Part shown: positions 15,548-17,444 of the stretch, piece by piece
How positions within the stretch are numbered: position 1 is the first letter of the stretch
How the letters are laid out: every line of letters begins with the position of its first letter
From: CAZAFM01 sp964484395
Lineage (GTDB): Bacteria > Campylobacterota > Campylobacteria > Campylobacterales > CAZAFM01
Assembly (NCBI GenBank): GCA_964484395.1
Contig: CAZAFM010000048.1
Span: forward strand, 1-17,444
Reading direction: 5' to 3'
Length of the DNA: 17,444 nucleotides
Translations under genes and position numbers: made by a program
Notes under the pieces: model-generated
Told to the model about the DNA's origin: nothing
Databases searched by the model: none
What the model saw: the letters and a program-made list of their open reading frames with translations, nothing else

Positions 15548-16510
15548 CTAATTATCCTTCTGCTTTATGTGATTTATGATTTTGTATGCATGATTTAGCC
15601 CCATAGCTATTGAACCACCTTTTTTAGCAATAATATCACCTGCTATGTACAATCCATTAAGTGAGCTTTGTAGGTTTTTGTCACATATTGGTTTTCCATT
15701 CGTATCTATATCTAAATCACACTTTCTTAGAAAATCAACCGGGCTAGCCCCACCAATAGCTAATATCATCCTATCTACAATCTCTTTTTCACCACTAAAA
15801 AAAGATACAGATATTTTTCCATCCACTTCCTCTATGTAATCTATATCCTCACCTAGCTTTAGCATTAACTCTCCACTTTTACAGAGGTTATCTAGTAAAG
15901 AGAGATTAATATCATTTACTCTTTTAAACTCACTCTGCCTATAGCTAAGTATCACATCACTATCTTTTGCAAGGGCGCATGCATACTCAACCGCACTATC
16001 TCCACCACCTACGACCATTATTTTTTCACCATTTTTTGCAGAGTTCACATTATAATTAACCCTATCTTTGAGTGCTTGAGGTATAGGGTATGAAGGCTTA
16101 TTTGGCTTTCCCATCACACCTATTGCTATGATGACATTTTTGGCGTAGTATGTATAACCTCTCTCAGTTATGACCTCAAATAAATCGTCTGCTTTTTTGA
16201 CATAGTCTATGCCTGTATTAAACCTAGCTTCTATCTTATGTGACTCAATGAGCTCACCAAAAAACTCTATAGTAGTCTCTTTAGTTCCATCACTAAAGTA
16301 GATATTTCCATCAAGCTCTATATGAGCACCCTTCCAGTTTTTATCCACTCGTTTGTTATCTCTGTAGTAGTCTCTTATCGTCGAAGAGTGATCGCTACTT
16401 TTTTCAAAGATAACAACACTATCAATCCCCAAAAGCGTAGCCTCAACAGCAGCAGCAATCCCAGCAGGGCCAGCACCAACTATAGCTATATCAAAAACCT
16501 TTAGAGCCAT
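15548..16510 (-). CDS. Thioredoxin-reductase-like NAD(P)H flavoprotein lacking the CxxC motif
   Basis: This is a 320-residue two-nucleotide-domain flavoprotein of the thioredoxin reductase fold. The FAD-binding GAGPAG is near residues 12-17, the NAD(P)H-binding GGGDSAVE near 168-175, and the second FAD motif GLYIAGDI near 285-292. Where thioredoxin reductases carry the redox-active CxxC, this protein has none, so it should not reduce thioredoxin by the usual route. CxxC-less relatives act as ferredoxin/flavodoxin-NADP reductases or as low-molecular-weight disulfide reductases (YpdA type). I cannot choose between these. It is cytosolic. AGGAAG lies before the ATG, and TATTAT upstream is a possible -10. 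It is separated from HU by about 200 bp of AT-rich sequence in which I see no gene. Confidence 0.85.
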   Translation of the reverse strand: MALKVFDIAIVGAGPAGIAAAVEATLLGIDSVVIFEKSSDHSSTIRDYYRDNKRVDKNWKGAHIELDGNIYFSDGTKETTIEFFGELIESHKIEARFNTGIDYVKKADDLFEVITERGYTYYAKNVIIAIGVMGKPNKPSYPIPQALKDRVNYNVNSAKNGEKIMVVGGGDSAVEYACALAKDSDVILSYRQSEFKRVNDINLSLLDNLCKSGELMLKLGEDIDYIEEVDGKISVSFFSGEKEIVDRMILAIGGASPVDFLRKCDLDIDTNGKPICDKNLQSSLNGLYIAGDIIAKKGGSIAMGLNHAYKIINHIKQKDN

Positions 16511-16600
16511 ATCTACTTCCTATAATAAAATCTTTAAAACATTTTAATAAAGAAGGGGTTAAAGTTCAGACTATATCAGCAACAAATACCAAAACGAGAG

Positions 16601-16732
16601 AAGCATCCAAACAAAACAACAGAACAAGCCCTAAGCTATGCAGAGAGTAAAGGTTGGCGGATTGAAAAAATGAATAAATACGAATTTGAACTTATATTTA
16701 GACTACCAATAAGTAGTGATGATCCAAACTCC
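16601..16732 (+). pseudogene. Relic of a HicA-like toxin fused to the start of its partner gene
   Basis: This frame is open from 16538 to 16822 but has no ATG, GTG or TTG before the first recognisable part. Residues read KHPNKTTEQALSYAESKGWR (16601-16660). This resembles the opening of a small HicA-like family that continues with a His/Trp-rich core. Instead the frame runs after IEK straight into MNKYEFELIFRLPISSDDPN (ATG at 16670). That resembles the start of the partner protein usually encoded just downstream. After about 16732 the similarity stops. The simplest reading is an internal deletion that joined two neighbouring genes, then loss of the rest. The family link rests on memory of similar proteins and is moderate. 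Confidence 0.5.
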
Positions 16733-17123
16733 AAGCCCCCAAAGAAATCTCAGGTGGGCGGAAACCATCTAGCCTATAAATCATATCATAATATTTTTTT
16801 CTATTTGCTACATAATCGTTAAATTGCTCTGTAACATCTTCGGCAGGGTAACTATCTGGGACAATGACTTGCCTAAAATATCTACCATCAAATCTATCAA
16901 AATACTCTATCCTAATGAGTGCCCCCCACTCTTCTAAATCAGCCACAAATCCATGTACAGCACCATATAGCCTTCTATCACAACAAAATTGCACTATTTG
17001 GTTAGCAGTTTTATAATCAGTAAGATAGAAGGTCTCCCCTCCATTACCTCTATATACTCTATAGTAAAATCTAATAGGCTTTATACGCCATTTATTGTTG
17101 ATTATTCTATCTGCTATATCCAT
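16698..17123 (-). CDS. Uncharacterised 141-residue protein
   Basis: I do not recognise this protein. It is rich in Tyr, Phe and Arg, with a Cys pair in QFCCDRRLYG (residues 46-55). It has no signal peptide or membrane segment and appears to be a small alpha/beta protein. The ATG at 17123 has no Shine-Dalgarno before it. Instead a perfect 26-bp inverted repeat lies 6 nt upstream, so translation may be leaderless or the start may be misjudged. Its last 11 codons (16698-16732) are antisense to the relic of the HicA-like partner gene. Its present C-terminus may therefore have been created by the same rearrangement, making the gene possibly truncated. The long open frame and sensible composition favour a real gene. 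Confidence 0.6.
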   Translation of the reverse strand: MDIADRIINNKWRIKPIRFYYRVYRGNGGETFYLTDYKTANQIVQFCCDRRLYGAVHGFVADLEEWGALIRIEYFDRFDGRYFRQVIVPDSYPAEDVTEQFNDYVANRKKYYDMIYRLDGFRPPEISLGAWSLDHHYLLVV

Positions 17124-17129
17124 AGTTAT

Positions 17130-17155
17130 AAATTTATATAAGACTATATAAATTT
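17130..17155. promoter_or_regulatory. Perfect 26-bp inverted repeat upstream of the 141-residue gene
   Basis: AAATTTATATA (17130-17140), AGAC, TATATAAATTT (17145-17155). The arms are 11 bp and perfect. It lies 6 bp before the ATG and includes -10-like sequence (TATATAAAT). It could be an autoregulatory operator or an mRNA hairpin. Its A/T-only arms raise the chance of coincidence. Confidence 0.45.
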
Positions 17156-17176
17156 AAACTTATGACGATTTCATTA

Positions 17177-17205
17177 TTGACACTATATTATTTATATAAT
17201 ATAAT
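17177..17205 (+). promoter_or_regulatory. Full-consensus sigma-70 promoter
   Basis: TTGACA (17177-17182), 17-bp AT-rich spacer, TATAAT (17200-17205). Both hexamers and the spacer are exact consensus, which is rare in this kind of genome, where -35 boxes are usually weak. No protein gene follows on this strand. The transcript would start near 17212, immediately before a structured RNA. Confidence 0.75.
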
Positions 17206-17211
17206 GCAAGT

Positions 17212-17313
17212 AGAATATCTGAAGCGTGGTTTCCTTTGGTGCGCTAACACCTCCCACACCTCGATATCCTTTAAAGAGCGTTTAAGACAGTCTTAGGGAG
17301 CTATGCTCTCTTT
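17212..17313 (+). ncRNA. Candidate structured antisense small RNA
   Basis: Downstream of the consensus promoter three helices nest in order. ATATC (17215-17219) pairs with GATAT (17263-17267), GTGG (17226-17229) with CCAC (17254-17257), and GGTG (17238-17241) with CACC (17248-17251). A terminator-like hairpin GGGAGC/GCTCTC (17296-17310, one G-U pair) followed by UUU gives a transcript of about 100 nt. Its 3' end overlaps the end of the small hydrophobic ORF on the other strand, as in type I toxin-antitoxin loci with 3'-overlapping antisense RNAs. The U-tract is short, so the end is uncertain. The antisense RNA ptaRNA1 is a family I would test first, but I cannot confirm a match. Confidence 0.5.
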
Positions 17314-17403
17314 GACTATTCCAAGTATCAGCTTAACCACAAATGCGATTAAAACAATTGAGAATATATCTACAACTATCAGCCAAAACCTCCTAATTGA
17401 CAC
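17293..17403 (-). CDS. Possible small hydrophobic membrane peptide, type I toxin-like
   Basis: From a GTG at 17403 the frame encodes 36 residues: a short basic start (MSIRRFW), one continuous hydrophobic stretch (about residues 6-30) and a charged tail (VKESIAP). This is the typical make-up of type I toxin peptides. There is no ATG. A strong AGGAGG (17394-17389) lies inside the frame, 6 nt before a CTG codon at 17382, which would give a 29-residue peptide. TTG codons at 17409 and 17418 are other options. An ATTGACA/TGTCAAT inverted repeat (17397-17403 with 17426-17432) surrounds the GTG. The facing small RNA supports regulation, but coding is unproven. Confidence 0.4.
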   Translation of the reverse strand: MSIRRFWLIVVDIFSIVLIAFVVKLILGIVKESIAP

Positions 17404-17444
17404 TCCCAAAACCCACAAGCCTACATGTCAATACAGGAAAACAC

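Noticed and set aside
17283..17295. TAAGAC A GTCTTA near-palindrome inside the candidate small RNA
   Set aside because: The 1-nt centre cannot close as an RNA hairpin, and no promoter context suggests an operator here.
1..17444. tRNA, rRNA, CRISPR arrays, transposase genes
   Set aside because: I saw no cloverleaf, no regularly spaced repeat array and no transposase-like frame. The only long repeats are the 64-bp pair described above.

Overview
This AT-rich window with densely packed genes probably comes from a member of the Campylobacterota, something like Sulfurimonas, Sulfurovum or Sulfuricurvum. The evidence is the base composition, the codon use, the 91-residue HU protein, the FlaG protein and the 7TMR-DISM histidine kinase. 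This assignment is inferred from style; no ribosomal gene is present to confirm it.

Left part (1-2100). An uncharacterised 121-residue protein and a DUF234-type P-loop ATPase with a nuclease-like C-terminus lie on the minus strand. The ATPase sits between two 64-bp direct copies (381-444 and 2015-2078) of the start of the uncharacterised gene. The right copy is a truncated 19-codon remnant. Both copies keep a 9-bp hairpin that would bury the Shine-Dalgarno sequence and the start codon.

Centre (2100-11190). This is the most unusual part. A roughly 1230-residue lipoprotein with Ig-like repeats and a C-terminal thaumatin-like domain is transcribed leftwards. Divergent from it is a likely operon of a 7TMR-DISM/HisKA_2 histidine kinase, an OmpR-type response regulator and a GH141/pectate-lyase-like beta-helix lipoprotein. 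A free-standing flaG-like gene follows. The lipoprotein, kinase and flaG promoters share one composite element: TTCTAA, 5 bp, TTCTAA, 8 bp, extended -10 (TG, 1 bp, WATRAT). The 11-bp direct repeat is the usual architecture of an OmpR-family binding site, so the encoded response regulator is the natural candidate to bind all three. I infer a self-contained system in which an envelope sensor controls two very large or unusual surface lipoproteins, a carbohydrate-active-type enzyme and a flagellar accessory protein.

Right-centre (11212-16510, minus strand). These are housekeeping-type genes: glycogen branching enzyme, a ZIP-family transporter with two cNMP-binding-like domains inserted in its central loop, HU, and a thioredoxin-reductase-like flavoprotein that lacks the CxxC motif. 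A strong terminator hairpin separates flaG from glgB.

Right end (16511-17444). This is accessory or decaying DNA. It holds a start-less relic joining pieces of what looks like a HicA-like toxin and its partner, and a 141-residue orphan gene behind a perfect 26-bp inverted repeat. It also holds a full-consensus promoter driving a well-structured RNA that runs antisense into a tiny hydrophobic ORF, an arrangement like a type I toxin-antitoxin locus.
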